From an uncultured Peptococcaceae bacterium (GTDB taxonomy: Bacteria > Bacillota > Peptococcia > Peptococcales > Peptococcaceae): a stretch of DNA of 33,364 nucleotides. Shown piece by piece: positions 1 through 7,562 of the stretch. The position numbers were made by a program, and so were the translations under genes. The stretch lies in the NCBI GenBank assembly GCA_949743265.1, contig CATJSX010000056.1, positions 1 to 33,364 on the forward strand. The letters are read 5' to 3'. The notes under the pieces are model-generated. The model had not been told where the DNA came from. It worked only from the letters and a program-made list of their open reading frames with translations, and did no database searches. The stretch's first letter is position 1. Each line of letters begins with the position of its first letter.

Positions 1-2510
1 GATGGTTGATTGGCGAAAATTTTATAGAGCGCTTCCTCTAATGTTTTTTCCATGATAATTTGGTCTTGATAACCGACGATAATGCGAATGACTTCTGGCA
101 GACTGTTTCTATCACTGCTAGAAAGATAAATCGGTTCGACATACAAAATGGAATCTTTAATAGGAATGACCAGCAAATCACCGCGAATGACCGACGAACC
201 TTGTTGATCCCATAATGTCAGATTTTGTGAGATTTCCGAATCGTTATTGATACGATTTTCGATTTGCATGGGACCATAGATCAAACTCTGTTTGGGGAAT
301 TTGAATAAAACCAACTCTCCATAGTGTTCGCCGTCATTTTGTGCAGCCAGCCATGCCACCATATTATCTTTTTGATACGGTGTAAACGGACGCATCAGTA
401 AATATTCTTGTTTATTGCTGTTAGGCAAACACATATTGACGTAATAAGGCTCCATCGTTTCTGTTGAGTCTTCTACGATTTCTTTGGCAATGCTCCATAG
501 ATCCTCGCGATTGTAAAAGACCGACGGATTTTTCATATGGTAAGTTTGATACATTTCTGTCTGTACTTCAAAAAGCGCCGTAGGGTATTTGATATGAGCC
601 CGCAAGTTAGTGGGCATGGCACTTATGGGTTGGAACAAACCCGGAAATACTTTGGCATAGCTTTGGATAATAGGGTCATCTTCGTCAACGACATAAAAAT
701 CAATGTCGCCATTATACGCATCAATGGTAATTTTGACTGCGTTGCTAACGTAATTTTGACCGTAAAATAACGATTCTGGATTATCAACAGCAGTAGCATA
801 AGGATATTTATCACTGGTAGTGTATGCGTCCAGCATCCATACTAAACGACCGTTATCAATGACGAGATAAGGTTCATTATCATACGTTAAAAACGGCGCT
901 ATTTTCTGTGCTCGTTCATTGACATTGCGATAAAGCAAGATACGGCTATTGCTGTCAATAAGATTGGAAAAAAGAATCTTATAATTTGTTCGATCCAAAG
1001 AAAACAATAGCTTATTACCGATAGTCATGTTAATGCCTGCTGTGCCTTGATAACTGCTTTCGGCGTTGGTGTCGCCAATAGGATAATCAAATTCTTTTTC
1101 TTTTGTATTGACAATAACATAATCGTTGGTCATCTGTCCAAAATAAATTTCTGGTCGTGTGATGGTTAATTCCGGTACATTAGTAGTTGGCGGAATATCT
1201 TTTACCCATAATTCCGGCTGTCCTTGCGAAGTAATTCTATTGACCGGTGTTACGACAGCGCCATAGCCATGCGTATATTTTAGATAGCGATTGATCCATG
1301 TTTTAGCATTTTCCTGCAATTTTGATTGATCCAATTCACGAGCAGAAATAAATACTTGTTGAGAACGACCATTGATTTGATAGCGATCAATAGCGACATC
1401 GTGAAATTGGTAGTACAACCGCATACTTTGCAGTTGATTAAAAATTTGCAAAGACGGACGATAATCGGTGATGCGAATATTGTTGATGGTTTCGATTTCT
1501 TCCTGTAAATCATCAATGCTTAACTGTCCTTGACCGCCAAATTCTACTTCCGTAATATGATTAAGACCATAAGCTTCATTGGTTAAATCAATGTTGCGCT
1601 GAATATAAGGCTGTTCTTGACTGATTTCAGCCGGTCTGACAACAAAATTTTGTACAACAACGGCAGCACCATTGCCAACCAGCAGTACCGCCAGCAAAAG
1701 AACTGGACCAGCTAACGCTAATTTCAGCCGTTGTTTTTTAGCGCCGAGCACAATAGTAATAGCTGAAAGTAAACTGACCGCCGCTGCTAAGTAGTACATG
1801 GGCAGTGTAACTTTTAAATCCACATAGCCAGCGCCATAAGCAGCGCCGTTGGTAGAGTACAATAAATCAGCAGCACGCAAGCCAAATCCAATCAAAAGCA
1901 GCAAAAAGAACATGGCAGCAAAATAAACGATACGTTTGCCCATAATTTTTAGTGCATTTTTACGTACGCCTTGCAAATAAATCGTCAGTATCAAATTACT
2001 TACAGCAATAACGATCAAAAATAAGAGTGCCAATGTGTAAAAATTTTTAGCTAATGAGAAACTAAATAGATAGAAACCGATGTCGCGTCCAAAAACTGGC
2101 TCAGTAACGCCGGCAGCACTTTGATGCAAAAAGAGTAAAATATTTTCCCAAAGCGACGTAGCCGAAACAAAACCGGCCCAAAGTCCTAAGATAATTGAAG
2201 GAATCAATACCAGTTTATGTTTCAAATTTTTAGGATTGGGCACGTTAATAACGCCGTTTTCATCGGCAAAAACTTCGGGGCGCTGATATTTGGTAGAAAT
2301 AGTCAGCGTTCCGTAAGACAGCGCGAACACGCCTAAAAAAACAACAGCGCCAATGGCAAATTTTGCAAACGTGAATTTTAGATAGACTGATTGGTAGCCC
2401 ACTTCTGAAAACCATAAATAATCGGTGAAGAAATGCAAAATCTGCGGCAAAAAGGCAAAAACTACCAAGAGTACGGCTATGACAATCAATAATCGTTTGG
2501 TTTTTTTCAA
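1..2510 (-). CDS. UPF0182 family membrane protein (3' end beyond window)
   Basis: I translated this long minus-strand frame by hand. It starts at TTG 2510 (an in-frame TTG lies directly before it at 2513), 8 bases after a strong GGAGG at 2519-2523, and stays open to the left edge. About 836 residues are visible, so roughly the last tenth of a usual 900-930 residue UPF0182 protein is missing. The first ~290 residues hold about seven hydrophobic segments, starting with one at residues 6-22. The rest is hydrophilic and probably lies outside the membrane. Family-like stretches include 'DYLWFSEVGY' near residue 30, 'YLKYTHGYGAVVTPVN' in the middle and 'YVEPIYL' near the visible end. The biochemical role of the family is unknown. 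The gene is divergent from the thiamin operon and no clear promoter was found. Family call is fairly sure; function is not. Confidence 0.85.
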   Translation of the reverse strand, partial: MKKTKRLLIVIAVLLVVFAFLPQILHFFTDYLWFSEVGYQSVYLKFTFAKFAIGAVVFLGVFALSYGTLTISTKYQRPEVFADENGVINVPNPKNLKHKLVLIPSIILGLWAGFVSATSLWENILLFLHQSAAGVTEPVFGRDIGFYLFSFSLAKNFYTLALLFLIVIAVSNLILTIYLQGVRKNALKIMGKRIVYFAAMFFLLLLIGFGLRAADLLYSTNGAAYGAGYVDLKVTLPMYYLAAAVSLLSAITIVLGAKKQRLKLALAGPVLLLAVLLVGNGAAVVVQNFVVRPAEISQEQPYIQRNIDLTNEAYGLNHITEVEFGGQGQLSIDDLQEEIETINNIRITDYRPSLQIFNQLQSMRLYYQFHDVAIDRYQINGRSQQVFISARELDQSKLQENAKTWINRYLKYTHGYGAVVTPVNRITSQGQPELWVKDIPPTTNVPELTITRPEIYFGQMTNDYVIVNTKEKEFDYPIGDTNAESSYQGTAGINMTIGNKLLFSLDRTNYKILFSNLIDSNSRILLYRNVNERAQKIAPFLTYDNEPYLVIDNGRLVWMLDAYTTSDKYPYATAVDNPESLFYGQNYVSNAVKITIDAYNGDIDFYVVDEDDPIIQSYAKVFPGLFQPISAMPTNLRAHIKYPTALFEVQTEMYQTYHMKNPSVFYNREDLWSIAKEIVEDSTETMEPYYVNMCLPNSNKQEYLLMRPFTPYQKDNMVAWLAAQNDGEHYGELVLFKFPKQSLIYGPMQIENRINNDSEISQNLTLWDQQGSSVIRGDLLVIPIKDSILYVEPIYLSSSDRNSLPEVIRIIVGYQDQIIMEKTLEEALYKIFANQP

Positions 2511-2525
2511 CAATATTACCTCCTT

Positions 2526-2769
2526 AAAATGATAGCTTATTTAGTATTTCGCCCTTGCCGGAAAAAAATCCTCTTATATCTAAATAGAAAGCAGCAGAAT
2601 CTTGATTAAAACTATTATTCTTTTCAACAATCAATCATAATTCCCATTTTTATCCGATATTCGTCAATTTTGTGTATGAAAATACATTCGTAAAAATTTT
2701 ATTGCAATAGCTGGTTATGGGAAGTATTTTCAAATAACCAATGTTACTACAGCGAAATTGATTTTTTTC
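2526..2769. other. Divergent intergenic stretch, no gene seen
   Basis: This AT-rich spacer separates the leftward UPF0182 gene from the rightward thiamin operon. I see no credible coding frame with a ribosome binding site. A promoter for the UPF0182 gene should lie here, but no hexamer pair with acceptable spacing stood out. Confidence 0.5.
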
Positions 2770-2798
2770 TTGCAGCAATTATCATGATATGCTATAAT
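2770..2798 (+). promoter_or_regulatory. Promoter of the thiamin riboswitch/thiM operon
   Basis: TTGCAG at 2770-2775 and a perfect TATAAT at 2793-2798 are 17 bases apart. The -10 is preceded by TG at 2790-2791, which gives an extended -10 (TGCTATAAT). Transcription should begin near 2805, just ahead of the riboswitch. Confidence 0.7.
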
Positions 2799-2805
2799 AA
2801 TTTCG

Positions 2806-2905
2806 AAAAAAAGGGGAGCTTGATGCGTTTTCAGGCTGAGAGGAAGCAAAGAGCAGCTTCGACCCATTGACCTGATTCGGATAATGCCGACGTAGGAAGA
2901 AAATG
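2806..2905 (+). promoter_or_regulatory. TPP riboswitch (THI element)
   Basis: All conserved blocks of the thiamin pyrophosphate aptamer are present in order: GGGG at 2813-2816, the P3 arms CTTGA (2819-2823) and TCAGG (2831-2835), CTGAGA at 2836-2841, ACCC at 2862-2865 (partner of GGGG in P2), ACCTGAT at 2870-2876, GGATAATGCCGACGTAGG at about 2879-2896, then GAAG. An optional P3a hairpin GAAGC/GCTTC sits at 2843-2860. Two terminator-like hairpins follow before thiM, so the switch probably works by transcription termination when TPP is bound. I could not identify a convincing P1 5' strand downstream of the predicted start site. Confidence 0.93.
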
Positions 2906-2910
2906 ATATG

Positions 2911-2940
2911 AAGCATGAGCGATTTGGCATGCGCTTTTTT
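2911..2940 (+). terminator. First terminator-like hairpin after the TPP aptamer
   Basis: GCATG at 2913-2917 can pair with CATGC at 2928-2932; alternatively AGCG pairs with CGCT. Six T residues (2935-2940) follow. The stem is short, so this may act together with the next hairpin as the riboswitch expression platform. Confidence 0.5.
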
Positions 2941-2946
2941 CCTATG

Positions 2947-2973
2947 GACATTCCGTATAAGGTATGTCTTTTT
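2947..2973 (+). terminator. Second riboswitch-linked terminator
   Basis: GACAT (2947-2951) pairs with ATGTC (2964-2968). After a T-T mismatch, CC (2953-2954) pairs with GG (2961-2962). Five T residues follow directly at 2969-2973. It lies about 35 bases before the thiM start, where a riboswitch-controlled terminator is expected. Confidence 0.65.
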
Positions 2974-3008
2974 ATTTTATCGAAAACACAGAAAAGAGGG
3001 AGTCGCTT

Positions 3009-3818
3009 ATGTTTGAAAAGGTCTTAGCCAATCTGAAATTAACAAATCCTGTTGTGCATTGTATTACCAATTATGTGACCGTCAATGACTGTGCTAATAT
3101 TGTTTTAGCCGTCGGTGCATCGCCAATTATGGCCGATGATTTGGAAGAAGTAGCAGATATTACGGCGATTAGTAAAGCGTTGGTAATCAATATTGGCACA
3201 TTAAATCAACGAACGATTCGATCCATGATAGCAAGCGGCAAAAAAGCTAACCAAATTGGTGTGCCGGTTATTCTGGATCCGGTTGGCGCTGGTGCGTCGG
3301 CTTTACGCAATGAAGCGGTAAAGAGTTTGCTCAAAGAAGTGAAATTTTCGGTGATTCGCGGTAATATTTCTGAAATCAAAGCGGTTGCTTTGGGGAGCGA
3401 TACGACAAAGGGTGTTGATGCGGCGGTGAGTGACCAGTTAACTGACAATAACCGTCAAGAAGTAGTGGCTTTTGCCCAAAAACTTAGTCGAGATACTGGT
3501 GCAGTGATTGTAATTACCGGTATTTGTGATTTAATCACCGACGGACAACAAACTTATTTATGTCAAAATGGTCACAGCATGATGAGTCGTATTACTGGCA
3601 GCGGTTGTATGTTGAGCTGTGTTATCGGCGCTTTTGTGGCTAGCGGTGAAAATGTTTTGACTGATACTGCGGCGGCTGTCTGCGCTATGGGGCTTTGTGG
3701 TGAAATGGCTTATCAAGAATCTGTAGGCACTAGCACGTTTCGCATGAATTTGATTGATCAGATGAGCTTGCTTTCTGATGAACACTTGCAGAGGGGGGCG
3801 AAAATTGAATTGCTCTAA
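3009..3818 (+). CDS. thiM: Hydroxyethylthiazole kinase
   Basis: ThiM phosphorylates 4-methyl-5-(2-hydroxyethyl)thiazole in the cytoplasm to salvage thiazole for thiamin. I start it at ATG 3009, after AGAGGGAG, which gives 269 residues, normal for the family. An in-frame ATG at 2964 is open but lies inside the riboswitch terminator and has no ribosome binding site. Recognisable family segments are NPVVHCITNYV (13-23), ASPIMADDLEE (37-47), DPVGAGAS (90-97) and TGSGCML around C200, the catalytic loop and cysteine of the ribokinase-like fold. The gene sits behind a TPP riboswitch and its 3' end overlaps thiE, so both are made from one message. No thiD is present in the window. Confidence 0.95.
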   Translation: MFEKVLANLKLTNPVVHCITNYVTVNDCANIVLAVGASPIMADDLEEVADITAISKALVINIGTLNQRTIRSMIASGKKANQIGVPVILDPVGAGASALRNEAVKSLLKEVKFSVIRGNISEIKAVALGSDTTKGVDAAVSDQLTDNNRQEVVAFAQKLSRDTGAVIVITGICDLITDGQQTYLCQNGHSMMSRITGSGCMLSCVIGAFVASGENVLTDTAAAVCAMGLCGEMAYQESVGTSTFRMNLIDQMSLLSDEHLQRGAKIELL

Positions 3819-4440
3819 AGAACAGCTTAAGCTATATGCTGTTACTGATTCAACATGGCTTAATGGTCGTTCGCTTGACAGCGTTGTCGAAACGGCTATT
3901 TTGGGCGGCGCTACTTTTGTACAGCTTCGTGAAAAGCATTTGACTGATGAAGCGTTATTGATATTGGCGCGAAATATTAAAGCCGTTACCGATCAGTATC
4001 ATGTTCCTTTTGTTATCAACGATCGTGTTCAAGTTGCTTTGGCAGTTGATGCTGACGGTGTTCATGTCGGTCAGGATGATATGAACGCGGCGGAAGCTCG
4101 TCGTTTAATTGGACCAAATAAAATTCTTGGGGTATCGGCAGATACGTTGGAACAGGCGATTTTAGCGGAACAACAGGGAGCTGATTATTTGGGCGTTGCT
4201 GTTTTTGCCACATCGACCAAAACAGACGCTGTTACGGTACCTTTAGAAACGTTGAAAGCGATTACTGCAGCGGTATCAATTCCTGTCGTTGCTATTGGTG
4301 GCATTAAAGCGCACAATATCCAGAAACTGCGCTATACAAATATTGCTGGAATAGCAGTTGTCAGCGCTTTATTTGCCGCTGACGATATTCATGCTTCTGC
4401 CAAGTTGCTTCGTCAACGTGTAGAAGGGTATCTTTATTGA
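3805..4440 (+). CDS. thiE: Thiamin-phosphate synthase
   Basis: ThiE joins hydroxymethylpyrimidine diphosphate and thiazole phosphate to give thiamin phosphate. The chosen start is TTG 3805, seven or eight bases after an AGAGGGGGG run inside the end of thiM; it gives 211 residues, the usual length. A start at ATG 3778 would add nine unconserved residues. TIM-barrel motifs are clear: FVQLREK for pyrimidine pyrophosphate binding, VINDRVQVALAVDADGVHVGQ, the VFATSTK phosphate loop and VAIGGI. The stretch before the phosphate loop, YLGVAVFATSTK, looks one residue shorter than the common GVGPIFxTxTK form. Overlap with thiM indicates translational coupling and shared TPP control. Confidence 0.94.
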   Translation: MNCSKEQLKLYAVTDSTWLNGRSLDSVVETAILGGATFVQLREKHLTDEALLILARNIKAVTDQYHVPFVINDRVQVALAVDADGVHVGQDDMNAAEARRLIGPNKILGVSADTLEQAILAEQQGADYLGVAVFATSTKTDAVTVPLETLKAITAAVSIPVVAIGGIKAHNIQKLRYTNIAGIAVVSALFAADDIHASAKLLRQRVEGYLY

Positions 4441-4510
4441 TGCGCATTATTTTCTGGTAGGATAGCGTTGAAAAAATGCTGAAAAACAAGTTGTTGTGAA
4501 ATCTTTAGGT

Positions 4511-4547
4511 CGATTATTACGTTTCAAAGCGTGATAATCGGCTTTTT
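4511..4547 (+). terminator. Terminator of the thiM-thiE operon
   Basis: An 11-bp stem with one G-T pair, arms CGATTATTACG (4511-4521) and CGTGATAATCG (4530-4540), is followed by GCTTTTTG. It lies about 70 bases after thiE. Confidence 0.88.
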
Positions 4548-4580
4548 GTTTATGCGCATTAACTGATGTAAATTCAGGAC

Positions 4581-4609
4581 TTGATAAAAGAAAGGCTGGA
4601 AATTACCAT
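4581..4609 (+). promoter_or_regulatory. Possible promoter of a tiny transcription unit
   Basis: TTGATA at 4581-4586 and TACCAT at 4604-4609 are 17 bases apart. The -10 is weak. The pair lies between the thiE terminator and a second hairpin, so if active it would drive only a short RNA. Confidence 0.3.
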
Positions 4610-4644
4610 TATTTTTTCATGAACTAAGTGATAATTGAGGAAAC

Positions 4645-4731
4645 ATGAAAGCAGCTTTTCTATCGTATGAAGCGATGTCTTTAAATGTATGTTGCAAATA
4701 TGAAATGCGCCTATGTGTAAAACGCAGATAG
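4645..4731 (+). CDS. Possible 28-residue small protein
   Basis: A short frame starts at ATG 4645, six bases after TTGAGG, and ends at TAG 4729. The predicted peptide begins MKAAFLSYEAMSLNVCC and is unlike anything I recognise. Its stop codon falls inside the right arm of the hairpin at 4705-4739, which is unusual for a true gene. Upstream is a possible promoter at 4581-4609. It could equally be chance, or the RNA itself could be the product. Confidence 0.2.
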   Translation: MKAAFLSYEAMSLNVCCKYEMRLCVKRR

Positions 4732-4745
4732 GCGTATTTTATATT
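4705..4745 (+). terminator. Second hairpin between thiE and nrdD
   Basis: ATGCGCCTAT (4705-4714) pairs with ATAGGCGTAT (4728-4737), ten base pairs with one wobble, followed by TTTTATATTT. It is GC-rich for this region and terminator-like, but no gene needing a terminator ends directly before it other than the possible small unit above. Confidence 0.55.
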
Positions 4746-4786
4746 TGCTCAATAAATTTTTCTCCCAAATATCGGAGTGAATCTTA

Positions 4787-4814
4787 TTGACTACTAGATA
4801 TAGTATGATATAAT
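4787..4814 (+). promoter_or_regulatory. Promoter of nrdD-nrdG-dut
   Basis: TTGACT at 4787-4792 and TATAAT at 4809-4814 are 16 bases apart, and TG at 4806-4807 makes an extended -10. The start site would be near 4821, about 50 bases before nrdD. The spacer is occupied by an NrdR-like box. Confidence 0.8.
4791..4806 (+). promoter_or_regulatory. NrdR box 1
   Basis: CTACTAGATATAGTAT fits the established NrdR consensus acaCwAtATaTwGtgt at ten of the eleven core positions (core 4794-4804). It lies between the -35 and -10 hexamers, so bound NrdR would block RNA polymerase. Confidence 0.8.
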
Positions 4815-4822
4815 GTAATGAA

Positions 4823-4838
4823 TTGGTACATATAGTAT
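4823..4838 (+). promoter_or_regulatory. NrdR box 2
   Basis: TTGGTACATATAGTAT matches nine of eleven core positions and shares ATATAGTAT exactly with box 1. The two boxes are 32 bp apart start to start, about three helical turns, with a 16-bp gap, as in known NrdR operators. It overlaps the predicted transcription start. Confidence 0.8.
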
Positions 4839-4869
4839 CAAAAAGAAGGCATAAAAAGGGGAGAGTATC

Positions 4870-7035
4870 GTGACAACAATGATTATCAAAAGAGACGGTT
4901 CAGTCGTGCCCTTTGATAAGACCAAAATTTCAACGGCCATCATTAAAGCGATGAAGTGTACCAACAATGGCGTTGATTATCATTTGGCGGAGGAAATCGC
5001 TTCTTTTGTTGAAAAAGCAGCGTCTGACCCCGCTCGCGAAACGGAGTTTTCCATCGAGATGATTCAAGACATCGTAGAGGAACGTTTGATGAAAAGCGCT
5101 CGCACTGATGTAGCCAAGTGCTATATTCGTTACCGCTACAAAAGAGAAGAAGAACGTAATACGTATAATGATTTGGATAATGAGATCATGGGCTTAAAAG
5201 ATTTAAGCAGTGATGAAGTACGCAACAACGCCAACAAAGACGGCAGCAAGCTGCAAACCTATCGGGCAATGATGGCTGACGTGGCGTGTATCAACTTTGC
5301 CAAGCGCAAAATCGTGCCAAAACGGTTTATGGAAGAACATCGCAAGTCGATCTATATTCATGATTTTAATTATATTGATACTCAATTTTTTAATTGCTGT
5401 TTGGTTAACTGGATAGATTGTTTAGAAAATGGGATAACCATTGCCAATGCGGAAATTGAAACGCCGAAATCGTTATCGACAGCGGTAGCGCTGCTATCAC
5501 AGATTGTTGCTCATGTTTCCAGCAACTGTTACGGCGGCGTGACTTTGCCGGAATTGACGACAGGGCTTACGCCGTACATGAAAAAGTCGTGGAACAAACA
5601 TTATGCCATTGCGCAGAAATGGATTGGCAGCGATCAGCAGAAATGTGAGGAGTATGCTTGGGAAAGATTGACTAAAGAAACGTATGATGCTTGCCAAAGT
5701 ATGGAATATGAAATTCAGACTTTGACTAATTCACGAGGAGAAGTGCCTTTTATCACATTGGAATTAAATACAGTTGATTTAAACGCTGATGAATTTGATA
5801 AACGGTGTCAGGAAATATTTATTTCCAGCTATTTAGCCATCAGAACTAAAGGGCTGACAGGCGGTTTAACGCCAGTATTTCCTAAATTGGTTATGGAAGT
5901 ACGGCGCGGCAATAACTTAGAAAAGAATGATCCGTATTATCATATTTTTAAACAAGCAGTCAAATGCAGCTCCTTGCGTCTATATCCTGATTTCTTGATG
6001 TATGATAAAATCGTGGAAGTGACAGGCGGTTTTAAAGCACCTATGGGCTGTCGGTCTTTTTTGCCGGAGTTTATTGATCAGAATGGACAGCGCAAAACAA
6101 TGGGGCGGTTTAATCAAGGCGTTTGTTCTATCAATCTGCCGCGTTTGGCGATTCAAGCTAACGGTGATGAAAATCGATTTTACGCTTTATTAGATGATAC
6201 TTTGGATTTGTGTCGAGACGTATTGATGTTTCGTCACAACAAAATCAAAGGAACCAAAGCCAAACAAGCGCCGATTTTGTATCAATATGGTGCAATTTCT
6301 CGCTTAGATGGTGAAGATGTGATTGATGAGTTGCTATTTAACAGTTATTCCACTATTTCTATTGGTTATGTCGGATTGCATAATGCGTTGATGGCGCTTT
6401 ATGGAGAATCTTACGATAATCAACAGATATTGGATAAAGGCGTTGCCGTTTTGAAATATATGCGTAATTATTGTGATAAATGCAAGAAGGAAACTAATAT
6501 CGGTTTTAGTCTCTATTCAACGCCAGCTGAAACGTTGGCAACAAAATTTTGCAAACAGGATATTCAGGATTTTGGTCTTATTAGAGGGGTTAATGACAAA
6601 GGATACTATGAAAACTCTTTTCATTATCCGTCTAACCAATATGTAACGCCTTTTGATAAGATTGATATAGAAGCGCAAATGTCTTATATTCCTTCTGGCG
6701 GTGCTATTGATTATGTGGAATTTGGCAACATGGTACACAATGTAGAGGCGCTAGAAGAAATCATTCGGTATGCTTATGATAAAGTGCATTATTTTGGCGT
6801 CAATGTCAGCTCCGATCGCTGTTTTAAATGTGGCTATGTCGGGGAAATGACTTCGCTGAATAATACGGAAAGCGAGTACGAATGTCCACAGTGCGGTAAT
6901 CGTGAAAATGAGAAAATGAGCGTCGTGCGTCGGATTTGCGGCTATTTAGGTAGTCTTTCAGAGCGACCGACCGTTGACAATAAAATGAAAGAGATCAATA
7001 TGCGTGTGAAACATTTTGAGGGTACGTCATCATGA
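4870..7035 (+). CDS. nrdD: Anaerobic (class III) ribonucleoside-triphosphate reductase
   Basis: NrdD reduces ribonucleoside triphosphates to deoxy forms in the absence of oxygen, using a glycyl radical. It starts at GTG 4870 after AAGGGGAG and is 721 residues, normal for the family. Residues ~3-90 are an ATP-cone allosteric domain (IIKRDGSVVPFDKTKI). The barrel carries FFNCCLVN and PMGCRSF, the latter expected to hold the thiyl-radical cysteine. The C-terminus has four zinc cysteines (C651, C654, C672, C675) and the radical loop RICGYLG with G691. The last four bases overlap nrdG, its activase. The promoter carries two NrdR boxes. All key residues are present, so it should be functional. Confidence 0.97.
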   Translation: MTTMIIKRDGSVVPFDKTKISTAIIKAMKCTNNGVDYHLAEEIASFVEKAASDPARETEFSIEMIQDIVEERLMKSARTDVAKCYIRYRYKREEERNTYNDLDNEIMGLKDLSSDEVRNNANKDGSKLQTYRAMMADVACINFAKRKIVPKRFMEEHRKSIYIHDFNYIDTQFFNCCLVNWIDCLENGITIANAEIETPKSLSTAVALLSQIVAHVSSNCYGGVTLPELTTGLTPYMKKSWNKHYAIAQKWIGSDQQKCEEYAWERLTKETYDACQSMEYEIQTLTNSRGEVPFITLELNTVDLNADEFDKRCQEIFISSYLAIRTKGLTGGLTPVFPKLVMEVRRGNNLEKNDPYYHIFKQAVKCSSLRLYPDFLMYDKIVEVTGGFKAPMGCRSFLPEFIDQNGQRKTMGRFNQGVCSINLPRLAIQANGDENRFYALLDDTLDLCRDVLMFRHNKIKGTKAKQAPILYQYGAISRLDGEDVIDELLFNSYSTISIGYVGLHNALMALYGESYDNQQILDKGVAVLKYMRNYCDKCKKETNIGFSLYSTPAETLATKFCKQDIQDFGLIRGVNDKGYYENSFHYPSNQYVTPFDKIDIEAQMSYIPSGGAIDYVEFGNMVHNVEALEEIIRYAYDKVHYFGVNVSSDRCFKCGYVGEMTSLNNTESEYECPQCGNRENEKMSVVRRICGYLGSLSERPTVDNKMKEINMRVKHFEGTSS

Positions 7036-7547
7036 ATTATAGCGGCTTATACCATTTCGACGTTTTGAACGGCTTAGGTTTTCGCGTGTCGCTTTTTATT
7101 TCCGGCTGTGATCGTCAGCCAAAATGTCGTGATTGTCAGAATCCTAAAGCATGGTGTCATGATTTTGGCGAAACCTTTACAGAAGCAACCAAAGAAGAAA
7201 TTAAACGAACATTAAAGCACAGCAGTGTTAGAGGGCTGTCTTTACTTGGCGGCGAGCCGTCGGACAATCTTGCTGACGGTGTGTTATTAAGCTTTTTGCA
7301 GGAGATACGAGAGGAATTTCCGCAAAAGGATATTTGGGCTTGGAGCGGGTACGTTTTTGAGGAATTATTAAATGACCCTTTAAAAAAGGAGTTTCTCTCG
7401 TATTTGGACGTTTTGGTTGATGGAGAATTTATTCCAGAATTGAAAAATTTGAACCGACCGTTCGGCAATTCAACAAATCAGCGAGTGCTTGATGTGCCGA
7501 AAAGTTTAGCGACTAAGCAGGCAGTTTTGTTTGAAATGGAAAATTGA
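7032..7547 (+). CDS. nrdG: Anaerobic ribonucleotide reductase activating protein (radical SAM)
   Basis: NrdG uses a [4Fe-4S] cluster and S-adenosylmethionine to place the glycyl radical on NrdD. It is 171 residues, overlaps nrdD by ATGA, and has GAGGGT as ribosome binding site. The fold is as expected: an early GLGFRVSLFISGC strand, the glycine-rich SLLGGEPSDN for SAM binding, then DIWAWSGYVFEEL and VLVDGEFI. The odd point is the cluster motif, C26-x5-C32-x2-C35 (CDRQPKCRDC) instead of CX3CX2C. Nothing else is broken and the reading frame is intact, so this looks like a variant rather than decay. Pairing with nrdD makes the assignment safe. Confidence 0.93.
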   Translation: MNYSGLYHFDVLNGLGFRVSLFISGCDRQPKCRDCQNPKAWCHDFGETFTEATKEEIKRTLKHSSVRGLSLLGGEPSDNLADGVLLSFLQEIREEFPQKDIWAWSGYVFEELLNDPLKKEFLSYLDVLVDGEFIPELKNLNRPFGNSTNQRVLDVPKSLATKQAVLFEMEN

Positions 7548-7562
7548 TAAAGGAGATAAGCG

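Noticed and set aside
2964-3008. Upstream in-frame start for thiM at ATG 2964
   Set aside because: It lies inside the riboswitch terminator stem, has no ribosome binding site, and adds 15 residues not typical of ThiM; ATG 3009 follows AGAGGGAG.
7157-7468. Antisense open frame of about 100 codons over nrdG (similar ones over recN and the ABC-F gene)
   Set aside because: They lack ribosome binding sites and recognisable protein features and lie opposite well-conserved genes, so they are shadows of the coding strand.
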